A DNA stretch of 64,000 bases, from assembly GCF_005222785.1 (NCBI RefSeq), contig NZ_STGH01000003.1:744001-808000 (forward strand), given 5' to 3'. Source of the DNA: Rhodobacter sp. SY28-1 (lineage in GTDB: Bacteria > Pseudomonadota > Alphaproteobacteria > Rhodobacterales > Rhodobacteraceae). Below, piece after piece: positions 45,353 through 53,986 of this stretch (within the stretch, counting starts at the first letter, position 1; every line of letters begins with the position of its first letter). The position numbers and the translations under genes are program-made. A model generated the notes under the pieces. That model was given only the letters and a program-made list of their open reading frames with translations, did no database searches and was not told the origin of the DNA.

Positions 45353-46777
45353 TCAGACCAGAAGGTCGGAGGGCGGCCGGGCAAGGAGTTCGGCCAGGGT
45401 GCGCATCGCGGTTTCAAAGGCGTCTCGCGGCAGGCTGGCGGCGATGGCAATGCGGACGGCGTTCGGGGCGCGGCCGTGAACTAGGGCGTATTCGTCGGCG
45501 GAGCGGACGAGGACGCCGCGGGTTTCGGCGGTGCGCAGGAAGGTCGAGGCACGCCAACCCTGCGGCAGGCGGAGCCAGACGAAGGGTACACCGGGCTGCC
45601 AACCAAGATCGAAGGCGCCGAGGTGATTCACCAGGATCTGCTGGCGCGCGGCAAACTCGGCCTGAACCCGTTCGCGGATGCGGGCGGCATCGCCGGACTG
45701 GAACAGGCGCAGCATCATTTCGGCCACCGGGCGCGACAGAGCGAAGAAGCCGTGTTGCGCGGTCAGCCGCCCCGCCTCGCCCATGCCCGCGGGACAGATC
45801 ACATAGCCAAACCGCAGCGCCGCCGAGAGGGTCTTGGACACCGAGCCGACCAGCCAGACCCGCTCGGGCGCCAGCGCGCGCAAGGAGGGAATGTCGGAGA
45901 CGGCGACGGAATAGCAGTCATCTTCGAGAATCTGCAGGTCGTAGGCGCGGGCGATCTCGGCGATTTCCTGACGGCGCTTGACCGGCATCCGGCCAGTGGT
46001 GGGGTTCTGCGCTTCGGTCGTCAGGCACAGCACCTGCGCGCCGTGGCGACGGCAGGCGGCCTCGAGCGCGGCTGGCACGATGCCGTGTTCGTCGATCTCG
46101 ACCGGCACGACTTCGGCACGGGCGGCACGGGCGGCATAGCGGAAGCCGGGATAGGCGAGGTCCTCGATCAGGACGACGGGGCGTTCGCCGCGCAGGCAGC
46201 AGTCGAAGATCAGGTGGATCGCGTTCTGCCCGCCATGGGTCAGCGCCACATCATCCGGCCCGACCGGGCCAAGGATGCGGTCGCCCATCCAGCCGACGAC
46301 CTCACGGCGGAGCGCGAGCTCTCCGCTCTGGCTGGTGTAGTCGAGCCAGCCCTGCCCCGTGCCTTCGGCCATTTCCAGCAGCGCCTGCCGGAAGGCCTGG
46401 GACTGGCCCATGTCGGGCACTTGCGGCGCGCGCAGGTCGACAAGGCCGGTCGCCCCGCCAGTGATGCGTTCGGTATAAAGCGGCTGGGTCGGCCCGAGAC
46501 GCGGCGATTGTGCCGCTACAAAGGTGCCCCGCCCGACCGTCGCTGCAAGCAGACCTTCCTGCGTGGCCAGCTGATAGGCCCGCGCCACCGTTCCGGGCGT
46601 CAACTGCAGGCGCCAGGCCAGATCGCGGACCGTGGGAAGCTGCGAATTGGCTGGAAGGTCACCAGAGCGGATGGCGTCACGCAGGGCGCGCGACAGAGCC
46701 AGATACTTCGGCCCGGGGAATTGAGTCAGATCAGGCGCCCAACTTGTATCAGTCACAATAATCCTCTGGCGACTCAT
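45353..46777 (-). CDS. MocR-type GntR regulator / PLP aminotransferase fusion
   Basis: A 474-residue regulator. A GntR winged helix-turn-helix (about 22-88, PTVRDLAWRLQLTPGTVARAY) is joined to a fold-type I aminotransferase domain with the PLP Lys315 in VGSVSKTLSAALRFGY and the Asp/Tyr region LEDDCY. MocR proteins sense PLP or amino compounds. A GTG at 46756 after AGAGGATT is an attractive alternative start. It is divergent from a DUF1127 gene, with TTGTATCA repeats between or at the start of both. Confidence 0.9.
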   Translation of the reverse strand: MSRQRIIVTDTSWAPDLTQFPGPKYLALSRALRDAIRSGDLPANSQLPTVRDLAWRLQLTPGTVARAYQLATQEGLLAATVGRGTFVAAQSPRLGPTQPLYTERITGGATGLVDLRAPQVPDMGQSQAFRQALLEMAEGTGQGWLDYTSQSGELALRREVVGWMGDRILGPVGPDDVALTHGGQNAIHLIFDCCLRGERPVVLIEDLAYPGFRYAARAARAEVVPVEIDEHGIVPAALEAACRRHGAQVLCLTTEAQNPTTGRMPVKRRQEIAEIARAYDLQILEDDCYSVAVSDIPSLRALAPERVWLVGSVSKTLSAALRFGYVICPAGMGEAGRLTAQHGFFALSRPVAEMMLRLFQSGDAARIRERVQAEFAARQQILVNHLGAFDLGWQPGVPFVWLRLPQGWRASTFLRTAETRGVLVRSADEYALVHGRAPNAVRIAIAASLPRDAFETAMRTLAELLARPPSDLLV

Positions 46778-46817
46778 TCGGGAACTTCGCTACATTGTTC
46801 CTACCGAAACACAGGCA

Positions 46818-46831
46818 TTGTATCAATACAA
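46818..46831. promoter_or_regulatory. TTGTATCAATACAA palindrome between mocR and the DUF1127 gene
   Basis: A perfect dyad, with a second TTGTATCA in direct orientation at 46744-46751, 74 nt away. MocR regulators commonly bind paired direct or inverted sites next to their own gene, so this is a probable operator for the divergent pair. Confidence 0.5.
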
Positions 46832-46847
46832 ATCGCAGGAGGCACAA

Positions 46848-47048
46848 ATGCCCCAGACCCAGATTGCCCTTCCCCTTCGTCGCCGCGGCAATGTTCTTGC
46901 CCGACTGCTGGACGTTGTCCGCACCGCGGCCCTGCGGCGGCGCGAGCGCCTTCAGCTGGCCGCGCTGGACCCGCATCTGTTGCGCGACATCGGCCTGGAT
47001 TCGCAGACGGCCGAAAGCGAATGCGCCAAGCCGTTCTGGAAATCCTGA
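46848..47048 (+). CDS. DUF1127 small protein
   Basis: A 66-residue basic protein. The C-terminal DUF1127 motif reads RLQLAALDPHLLRDIGLD. The ATG at 46848 follows GGAGG exactly. Small Arg-rich DUF1127 proteins in alphaproteobacteria include RNA-binding regulators of phosphate and carbon metabolism. The divergent MocR gene probably regulates it. The transcript ends at a strong terminator. Confidence 0.85.
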   Translation: MPQTQIALPLRRRGNVLARLLDVVRTAALRRRERLQLAALDPHLLRDIGLDSQTAESECAKPFWKS

Positions 47049-47090
47049 GACCCTCATTCCCCGAGCGACTCTTCGCTCTTACCCCTGACT

Positions 47091-47120
47091 GGGCCGGGTC
47101 AAACCGGCCCCTCTTTTTTT
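47091..47120 (+). terminator. Rho-independent terminator that overlaps the end of the convergent acetyltransferase gene
   Basis: Stem GGGCCGG/CCGGCCC, loop GTCAAA, then CTCTTTTTTT. The loop contains the stop codon (reverse strand) of the convergent CatB-like gene, so its last codons are encoded by the stem. Confidence 0.85.
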
Positions 47121-47740
47121 GCCGGATCGCGGGAAACGATCTCTTCCAGCCGGTCGAGAATGTGATGGTCCGGGGGCACCGACAGCAGCGGCGCAAGCTC
47201 GCGGATCGTGCCGACGGAGCAGTCCCACCAGCGCAGCGCATGCAGGCGGCGGGCGATGTCTTCGGGAAAGCGGGGCTTGATGAGGCGGGCCGGATTTCCG
47301 CCCCAGATCTCGTAAGGACCGACCGACTTCCCGACCGTGGAGTTGGCGGCGATCACCGCCCCGTCCCCGATGGTCACGCCGGACATGACGGTGACGTTCA
47401 TCCCGATCCAGACGTCATTGCCGATGACCACGTCGCCGTTGGTGTGCGGGTGTCCGACGATCTCCCGTCCTCCGAAGGCGCCGACGAAGACATGGCCGAA
47501 GGGATAGGTGGTGCCCCAGTCGACGCGGTGATTGCCGCCAAGGTAGACAACCATCCGGCCCGAAACCGAGCAGAAGGACCCTATGGTCAGGCTGGCCCCT
47601 TCGCGCCACTGCATGATGGCAAGCTTTTTCGTGCCATAGGTGTAGCGCCCGATCTGAACCCGGGAGTTGCCGACGTTGTAGCGGGTGACGCCGTCGCTGG
47701 ATACCTCTGCCGGGCTGGCGTGATCGTCTTCGCTGTCCAT
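47099..47740 (-). CDS. CatB-related hexapeptide acetyltransferase
   Basis: A 213-residue left-handed beta-helix acyltransferase of the xenobiotic (CatB/Vat) type. SFCSVSGRMVVYLGGNHRVDWGTTYPF includes the likely catalytic His. Hexapeptide repeats are visible in GDVVIGNDVWIGMNVTVMSGVTIGDGAVIAANSTVGK and the tail is GGNPARLIKPRF. The ATG at 47740 has ACAGGATC upstream. The neighbour upstream is an O-acyltransferase gene, so a role in surface polysaccharide modification is possible but not shown. Confidence 0.85.
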   Translation of the reverse strand: MDSEDDHASPAEVSSDGVTRYNVGNSRVQIGRYTYGTKKLAIMQWREGASLTIGSFCSVSGRMVVYLGGNHRVDWGTTYPFGHVFVGAFGGREIVGHPHTNGDVVIGNDVWIGMNVTVMSGVTIGDGAVIAANSTVGKSVGPYEIWGGNPARLIKPRFPEDIARRLHALRWWDCSVGTIRELAPLLSVPPDHHILDRLEEIVSRDPAKKEGPV

Positions 47741-47868
47741 GATCCTGTCCGGCTGATGCGCTTTGGCGGCACCGTGGGGTCGCGGACCGGCCATTGCAAG
47801 TCCGGCGCGCGGGTCCAAGCGCCTCGGACACTGCCAGTGTTGCATCCGGGCCTGCGCTTCCGGCGAAG

Positions 47869-49817
47869 TCAGGGCCTTATCGCCTGCAATGCCGCCGCGG
47901 CAATGTCGGCGCGACGGGCCATCTCGGCCACCCCGAGGGCGCTGAAGTGGTCTCCGTCCTTCCAGAGAAGCCCGTCGCATCCGCCAAGATCGCGCGGGAA
48001 TTCCAGCCGGAACAGGGCATTCTGCGACAGGTAGGGCACTGGGCTTGCCGTGGCGAGGTGGGCATCGAGGCGCTGGTAGTTCGCCTCGGTTCCCGCGCGT
48101 ATGGCGAGCCCTGCCCTGCATCCACGGGTCACCAGCCATTCAAGCTGGACCTGGGGTTCGATGCGGGGGCCGACCCAGACCAGAGGGACCTTGCGCGCGA
48201 GGTCCGAAAGCGCGCGGCTTGCATGGGCAATCTTGTCAAGCGCGAGTGGATAGTCAGGCACACGGGCATCGAGCGGCATTCGTTCGATTACCGTCTGCAC
48301 GCCGGGGAGGCCATCCTCGCCCGTCATGAGATAGGCACCCGACATCTCGAACAGGACGATGGCGAATGCCTGCGGGTTGGCGGTCACGAAGGCTTCGAAG
48401 CTGGCGTAGGGGCATTCGCGGTCGGTCGTGCCCGGGCGGCAGGAGGGCTTGGTAAAGCCAATCACGAAGGGGCGGTCGGGGTTGGCGGCGACGATGCCGA
48501 AAAGGTCGATGGCGTGGCTGTCGCCGAGGATCGCAACGCCCGGTCCGTGCCGGTCGTGACAGGCGCGGATGCGGTCGGCGACGGTCGCGTCGGCGACCTC
48601 GATATTGAACCGGCAGGCGCCGTCGTCCTGGACCGGCATGACCGTTTGGGCGGTCTCGACCACCTGCAGGATTGCGGCGCGGTCAGGCCAGGCGCGGAGC
48701 CAGAGATCGCGGAAGCCGTCGGTCGACTTGCACGCTGCACCGATGGCAAACAGCAGGCAGCCGACCAGCCCGGCGCACAGGAAGAGCGAGCGGCGGCGCG
48801 GCAGCACGGGGTTGGTCCTGCGGCGGAAAGGTTGCTCGACGAAGGCCCAGGTGGCCCAGGCGAGGGCAAAGGTCATGAGGATCAGCCCGGCCATGACCGG
48901 CGCGGGAGGCTCGGCGACAAAGGCGTGGCGCGCGAAGGCAAAAAGCGGCTGGTGCCAGAGATAGGCGGAATAGCTGACCAGCCCGATGCCCACGAAGACA
49001 GGCAGCGCCAGGATCCGCGCCGTGCGGGTTTCCGGCTGGGCAAACAGCAGGATCAGGACCGTCCCGGTGACGGGGATCAGCATCCAGCCCCCGGGCGCTG
49101 GGGTTGCGGGGTCCCAAAGCACAATGGCGCCGACTACCGCGGCAGTTCCGGTCAGGGCCAGGACGTCGTTGCCCCGCACCGACCCGAGCGAAAGACCAGC
49201 GCGGCAATGGCGCCTGCCAGAAGCTCCCACACGCGGGAGCCGGTGAAGAAGAAGTTGCGGGCCGGATTCTCGACCGCGCCCCAGAGGCTGATCCCGAAGG
49301 ACAGCAGCGCCAGCAGAGCGAGCGCGGCAAGGATCACGCGCCTGCCCTTGCGCCACAAGAGGGCGAGAAGCGGCGGGAAGAGAAGGTAGTACTGCTCTTC
49401 GACCGCCAGGCTCCAGGTGTGCAGGAGCGGCTGCAGTTCCGCATCGGGCGAGAAATAGCCGACCTGGCTGAGAAAGAAGAAGCTGGACAGGAAGACGACC
49501 ACGGCAGCAAGGCTGGCCGAGAAGTCCTCGATCTGGGAGGGCAGGAGCAGAAGAAAAGCCGCAGGAAGGGTGGCGACCAGCACGACGGTGAGCGCGGGCA
49601 GGATGCGGCGCGCCCGGCGTTCGTAGAAGGCGGAGAGGCTGTAGCGGCCCGACGACAGGTCTTCTGCCAGAAGCGAGGTGATCAGGAAGCCGGAGATGAC
49701 AAAGAAGATGTCGACGCCGACAAAACCACCGGAAAGCCAGGGGACATGGGCATGGAACAGGATGACCGGCACCACAGCCAGCGCCCGACGGCCGTCGATT
49801 TCACGCCGGTACTGCAC
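47869..49817 (-). pseudogene. OafA/YrhL-type acyltransferase with SGNH domain, frameshifted
   Basis: Two overlapping frames together make one membrane acyltransferase. The upstream frame (49817 to 49152) has REIDGRRALAVVPVILFHA, FFVISGFLI and ERRARRILPAL from the acyltransferase-3 domain. The downstream frame continues the membrane part (GNDVLALTGTAAVVGAIV) and carries a C-terminal SGNH domain with ILGDSH and DGDHFS. They join near 49185-49200; one G missing from CGGTG would restore a single frame. It is either a recent inactivation or a sequencing error. Intact homologues O-acetylate surface polysaccharide or peptidoglycan. Confidence 0.8.
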
Positions 49818-49845
49818 AGCCCTGCCCCATCATGGCCGGAAAATG

Positions 49846-49874
49846 AAAAACGCGGCACTGGTGTACCGCGTTTT
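49846..49874 (-). terminator. Rho-independent terminator of rplM-rpsI
   Basis: On the minus strand AAAACGCGG/CCGCGTTTT, 9 bp with a 10-nt loop, ending in TTTTT. Confidence 0.8.
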
Positions 49875-49897
49875 CCGAAACTGTCGAGAAGGGCTGA

Positions 49898-50380
49898 TCA
49901 GCGCTTCGAGAACTGGAACGAGCGGCGGGCCTTCGGCTTGCCGTACTTCTTCCGTTCGACGACGCGGCTGTCGCGGGTCAGGAAGCCTGCGGCTTTCAGA
50001 GCACCGCGCAGGGCGGGTTCGTACAACTGCAGCGCCTTCGAGATGCCGTGCTTCACAGCGCCAGCCTGGCCCGAAAGCCCGCCACCGGCGACGGTCGCGT
50101 AGACGTCGAACTGGCCTTCCACGTTGGCGACGGTGAACGGCTGCTTCAGGATCATCTGCAGCACGGGGCGGGCGAAGTAGACCGCCATTTCCTTGCCGTT
50201 GACCACGACCTTGCCGGAACCCGGCTTGACCCAGACACGGGCGACCGCGTCCTTGCGCTTGCCGGTCGCGTAGGAACGGCCCAGCTTGTCACGGACCGGA
50301 ACGCGGGGGGCAGCTTCCACGGCGGTGGGAGCAGAGCCGACGGCCGACTTCAGGTCATCGAGAGATTTGATATCGGCCAT
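49898..50380 (-). CDS. rpsI: Ribosomal protein S9 (uS9)
   Basis: Small-subunit protein whose C-terminal SFQFSKR tail reaches the P-site tRNA. It has 160 residues with the core [19 protein letters not shown] and [15 protein letters not shown]. An N-terminal extension (about 1-30) is normal for alphaproteobacteria. I chose the ATG at 50380 over the GTG six bases upstream. It lies 2 nt after rplM. Confidence 0.97.
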   Translation of the reverse strand: MADIKSLDDLKSAVGSAPTAVEAAPRVPVRDKLGRSYATGKRKDAVARVWVKPGSGKVVVNGKEMAVYFARPVLQMILKQPFTVANVEGQFDVYATVAGGGLSGQAGAVKHGISKALQLYEPALRGALKAAGFLTRDSRVVERKKYGKPKARRSFQFSKR

Positions 50381-50382
50381 GA

Positions 50383-50847
50383 TCACGCGCTCCGGGTGTT
50401 CTTCGGGTTCAGGACCTTGACGTCCAGAACGGTGGGCTGCTGTGCTTCATGCGGATGGGCGGCCCCGGCATAGACGCGCAGGTTCGTCATCTGCTGACGG
50501 CCCAGACGGTTGCGGGTGATCATGCGTTCGACGGCCTTTTCCACCACACGCTCGGGGTGGGCGCCTTCCAGCACCTGACGCGCGGTCCGCTGCTTGATGC
50601 CGCCCGGGTGGCCGGTGTGCCAGTAGTAGACCTTGTCGTCGCGCTTCTTGCCGGTCATCTGCACCTTGTCGGCGTTGATGACGATGACGTTGTCACCCAT
50701 GTCCATATGGGGGGTGAAGGTCGGCTTGTTCTTGCCGCGCAGGATGTTGGCGACGATCGTGGCGAGGCGGCCCAGAACGACGCCCTCGGCGTCGATCAGG
50801 ATCCACTTCTTCTCGATGTCCGCCGGAGTAGCGGTGAAGGTTTTCAT
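50383..50847 (-). CDS. rplM: Ribosomal protein L13 (uL13)
   Basis: Large-subunit early assembly protein, 154 residues, with [36 protein letters not shown] and [14 protein letters not shown]. The start is ATG at 50847 ([11 protein letters not shown]). A clear promoter and a leader hairpin precede it; rplM-rpsI is the standard operon. Confidence 0.97.
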   Translation of the reverse strand: MKTFTATPADIEKKWILIDAEGVVLGRLATIVANILRGKNKPTFTPHMDMGDNVIVINADKVQMTGKKRDDKVYYWHTGHPGGIKQRTARQVLEGAHPERVVEKAVERMITRNRLGRQQMTNLRVYAGAAHPHEAQQPTVLDVKVLNPKNTRSA

Positions 50848-50866
50848 CGTGTGTCCCAATGAAGAA

Positions 50867-50884
50867 GGGGGCACAAGCGCCCCC
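50867..50884 (-). promoter_or_regulatory. Leader hairpin in the rplM 5' UTR
   Basis: GGGGGC/GCCCCC with a 6-nt loop, followed by TTCTTC, between the predicted promoter and the rplM start. It could be a ribosomal-protein autoregulatory site or an attenuator; neither is proven here. Confidence 0.4.
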
Positions 50885-50901
50885 GGAATCTCGGATGCGG
50901 G

Positions 50902-50930
50902 CTTATCGCCGAAGGCTTGTGCAGCGTCAA
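50902..50930 (-). promoter_or_regulatory. Sigma-70-type promoter of rplM-rpsI
   Basis: CTTGACG -35 (50930-50925), 17-nt spacer, GATAAG -10 (50907-50902), 55-80 nt upstream of the rplM start. The remaining upstream stretch to 51108 holds no gene that I can see. Confidence 0.6.
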
Positions 50931-51108
50931 GCAGGGAAACCAAGATTTAATCATTCAAAAACATTGGCTTGCGATAACGGTATCATTTTACCCCACGCAC
51001 TTTGCCTTGCCCATGTCGCAAATACTCCCGCCGGAGGCATCCCGAGCCGGTTGGCCGGAACGGCCAGAGGCGAGACAAGGGGCTTGCGCCCCAAGGCGCT
51101 CAATCTGG

Positions 51109-51897
51109 TTAGCGCAGCTTCGGCGGGCGCGAGGGATCCATCCCAGGCGCGGCTGGGGCAAGGTCCTGGACGTCTGGCTCGGGCAGGTCGAAGCGCAGGG
51201 CCACACGGGCGAGCGCTTCGGTCGCGGGGTCGCCGGTGCGCAGGAAGACCACGTCCAGCTCCCCCGCCTCGATGCCGGAAAAGACCAGCGCCTCGTTCAT
51301 CGCCCGGGCCAGCGCGCCCTCGGCCCCGTTGGCGGCGTCGATCAGCGCCAGAAGGTGCCCCCGTCGACCGCCTTCGTAGACCACTCCCGCCAGCAGGGCC
51401 GCAGCCGCCAACCCTCCGGCCCGCGCAAGTTTGGCGTCCAGCGCGGTGATGACCGCTTCGGGGACGGCAGGCGCAGTGAATTCGACCGGCTTGGCCTCGA
51501 CCTCTTCGGGGGACTCGTCCAGCGTCTCGGCCAGCCAGTCCATCGCCTCGGGCGGGAGCATCATCGACGAGGGCGCGACGCCGAGGTTCACGCCCATGCC
51601 GATCCCCTGCCCTTTCAGGAGACCCGCGATCACCCTGCCCGGCAAGGCGGCGTAGGGGGCGATGCCGCCGGTGAAGTTCGCCAGCCGCTCCTCGCGGTCG
51701 AAGACCAGGACCACCGGGCCGTCCTCAAGATCGAAGACTTTCGGCTCAAGCTTCTCGCCTTCCGCCTCCCGTTCCAGGAGGATGACCATCTCGCCATCGG
51801 CCAGCCGTTCGAAGAAGCGCAGGCGCAGGGCCTCGTTCTCGGGGTCGGCAGAGACCGCAGCGTAGGCGGCATCCAGCAGGGTCACGACATCAGACAT
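51109..51897 (-). CDS. SseB-family protein
   Basis: A 262-residue cytosolic protein with an SseB N-terminal domain (about 5-125, LADGEMVILLEREAEG, FDREERLANF) and a second, poorly conserved domain that ends in a Pro-rich tail. SseB-like proteins have no settled enzymatic role. It overlaps the UDG-like gene upstream by 8 nt, so the two are co-transcribed. Confidence 0.75.
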   Translation of the reverse strand: MSDVVTLLDAAYAAVSADPENEALRLRFFERLADGEMVILLEREAEGEKLEPKVFDLEDGPVVLVFDREERLANFTGGIAPYAALPGRVIAGLLKGQGIGMGVNLGVAPSSMMLPPEAMDWLAETLDESPEEVEAKPVEFTAPAVPEAVITALDAKLARAGGLAAAALLAGVVYEGGRRGHLLALIDAANGAEGALARAMNEALVFSGIEAGELDVVFLRTGDPATEALARVALRFDLPEPDVQDLAPAAPGMDPSRPPKLR

Positions 51898-52474
51898 CCA
51901 TCACCTCCCGCACGCGGGCGCGCAGGGCCGGGAGATGCTCGGCCGCGAACCAGGGATTGCGTTTCAGCCACCCCGTATTCCGCCAGGACGGATGCGGCAA
52001 GGGAAAGACGCCGCGCGCGGCCGGGGCGCGCCAATCGGCCACGGCTGCAGTCACGTCGCGCAGGCCCAGATGCCAGCGGATCGCCGCGCCGCCGACAAGA
52101 AGTGTGAGCGGCATCGGTCCGAGGCATTGCATCACTTGCCTGCGCCAGGTCGCGGCGCAGACCGCCGGCGGGGGAAGATCGGAGCCCTTGGCATCGTAGC
52201 CCGGAAAGCAGAAGGCCATCGGCACGATAGCCACGCGAGAGAGGTCGTAGAACTCGGCTTCGGACAGGCCCGTCCAGTCGCGGAGGCGGTCGCCCGAGCG
52301 GTCGGTGAAGGGCTGTCCGCTGTCATGCACCCGCGCCCCGGGGGCCTGGCCCGCAATCAGGATCCGGGCACCTGGCCGGAACCAGACCACCGGGCGGGGC
52401 GCGTGGGCGGTTGCGGTCGCGGCAAAGCGGTCGGCGCAGAGGCGGCAGGCACGGATGTCGTCGGCAAGGTCCAT
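51890..52474 (-). CDS. Uracil-DNA glycosylase superfamily protein
   Basis: A 194-residue protein with the UDG fold. CRLCADRF near the N-terminus is a possible cluster or zinc ligand pair. The active-site block is ILIAGQAPGARVHDSGQPFTDRSGDRL and the C-terminal loop LPHPSWRN. The length and pattern suggest a family-4-like or other small UDG group; excision activity is expected but not certain. The ATG at 52474 is chosen because the upstream extension is not conserved in character. Confidence 0.82.
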   Translation of the reverse strand: MDLADDIRACRLCADRFAATATAHAPRPVVWFRPGARILIAGQAPGARVHDSGQPFTDRSGDRLRDWTGLSEAEFYDLSRVAIVPMAFCFPGYDAKGSDLPPPAVCAATWRRQVMQCLGPMPLTLLVGGAAIRWHLGLRDVTAAVADWRAPAARGVFPLPHPSWRNTGWLKRNPWFAAEHLPALRARVREVMDV

Positions 52475-52636
52475 GCGGCGAAGGCTGGCGTTTTGCCGGG
52501 CGGGGTGCAAGGCGGAACCCTTTCGGCGAGGATTGCCGGGCGGTCGGCGGCAATCACTGACGGTTTCACGCCGCTGCCATTGCAGGGGACGGAATTCCGG
52601 GTCAAATGGCCGCAAGAGCCCGGGGGAACCTGCCGC

Positions 52637-53857
52637 ATGTATCGTGTCTCCTCATTCGTGCCCCGCTTTGCCCAGGCCTTGCTGGGTGGCGCCCTTGTGG
52701 CGACGCTGTGGGTGAACCTGCACCCGGCCAGCTATTACGACAGCATCGAATGGCGGCTGCTCGATCTTGAGCTGCCGGGCTGGCTGGCCCCCCTGCCCTT
52801 CAGCCTGACGCCGATGAACCTGGTGTCCGACGGGCTGATGGCGCTGTTCCTGTTCAGCATCGGCAAGGAGTTGTGGGAGGCGCTGACCCTGGAGCATGGC
52901 GCGCTGCGGGGGCGGCAGGCGATACTGCCGGTAGGCATGACGCTGGGCGGCATGATCGGTGCGGCTCTTGTCTGGATCACGGTTGGCAGCCTGATCGAGA
53001 CCGCCGAGGAGGCAGGCTTTGCGACGGGCTGGCAGGTGCCGCTCGGGTCCGACGTCGTGCTGTGCTATCTGGTCGGGCGGGCGATCTTTCCACGCGGGCA
53101 TCTGGCGCTGCATCTGCTTTTGCTGTTGGCCATCGCGACGGACATCCTGGCGCTGCTGATCGCGGGGCTGACCCATCCGGATGTCTCCTTGCGGCTGGCC
53201 TGGCTCAGTCTGCCGGTGGTCGCGGCGCTGGCGGTCTGGCAGCTGTTCGGCCGCGCCCCGCCCGCGGGCGCATCGGAAACGCATCGCCGGGCGCGCGAAG
53301 GGTTGCTGCCCTATGTGCTGGCGGGGCTTCTGTCCTGGATCGGGGTGGCGGCCTCGGGCCTGCCGCCGGCGCTTGGGCTGTTGCCAGTGATCCCGGCCAT
53401 TGCCCATGCCGACCGCAGCTTCGGCCTGTTTGCCGAGGTGGAGGAACTGCTGCATGACCCGCTGAACCGGCTGGCGCATGCGCTGGCCTGGCCCCTGACG
53501 GCGATCCTGTTCCTGTTCGGCCTGACGCGGGGCGGGGTCGATCTGTCGGCCTTTACGCCGACCACCTTGACCACACTGGCCGCGCTGTGGCTGGGGCGGC
53601 CGCTGGGGATGCTGATCCTGGGCCTCGGGCTGATCGCGGCCTTGGGCCTGCGTCTGCCGCAGGGGGTCAGCCTGCGCGACATCCTCCGCGTGGCGCTGAT
53701 CCTGGGGATGGGCTTCACGGTCCCGGTCCTTGCACTGGACAGCGCGTTGCCCGGAGGCGCGATGCAGGAGGCGGCGCGGCTTGGACTTGCCATCAGCCTT
53801 GTTGCCGGTGCGCTGGCCTTCCTGACCCGCCCCCGCGCACCCGGCACGGATGCGTGA
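52637..53857 (+). CDS. NhaA-family antiporter homologue with altered ion site
   Basis: A 406-residue inner-membrane protein with about 12 helices. MALFLFSIGKELWEAL matches the NhaA helix II region. GSDVVLCYLVG keeps the Asp of helix IV (Asp139). The NhaA double aspartate of helix V is AIATDILALL here, Thr168-Asp169, and the helix X Lys is Arg321 (GRPLG). These changes resemble those that separate electroneutral from electrogenic antiporters, so the stoichiometry or substrate may differ. A weak terminator follows. Confidence 0.85.
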   Translation: MYRVSSFVPRFAQALLGGALVATLWVNLHPASYYDSIEWRLLDLELPGWLAPLPFSLTPMNLVSDGLMALFLFSIGKELWEALTLEHGALRGRQAILPVGMTLGGMIGAALVWITVGSLIETAEEAGFATGWQVPLGSDVVLCYLVGRAIFPRGHLALHLLLLLAIATDILALLIAGLTHPDVSLRLAWLSLPVVAALAVWQLFGRAPPAGASETHRRAREGLLPYVLAGLLSWIGVAASGLPPALGLLPVIPAIAHADRSFGLFAEVEELLHDPLNRLAHALAWPLTAILFLFGLTRGGVDLSAFTPTTLTTLAALWLGRPLGMLILGLGLIAALGLRLPQGVSLRDILRVALILGMGFTVPVLALDSALPGGAMQEAARLGLAISLVAGALAFLTRPRAPGTDA

Positions 53858-53881
53858 GCGATGGGCCGTTCCCCGCGCGAC

Positions 53882-53910
53882 GCCGCGTTCCGACCTGACG
53901 CGGCCCTTTT
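53882..53910 (+). terminator. Possible rho-independent terminator after nhaA-like gene
   Basis: GCCGCG/CGCGGC, 6 bp with an 11-nt loop, followed by CCTTTT. Confidence 0.4.
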
Positions 53911-53986
53911 AAGGCCACAAACCGGATGTTAACGATATGCCGGTAATCAGGACGCAGACGCCTGACATCGGGGCGCCGAGGCAACA

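Noticed and set aside
49152-49260. Programmed frameshift in the acyltransferase gene
   Set aside because: No slippery heptamer with a downstream pseudoknot is evident at the junction; a simple one-base change or error is the more economical reading.
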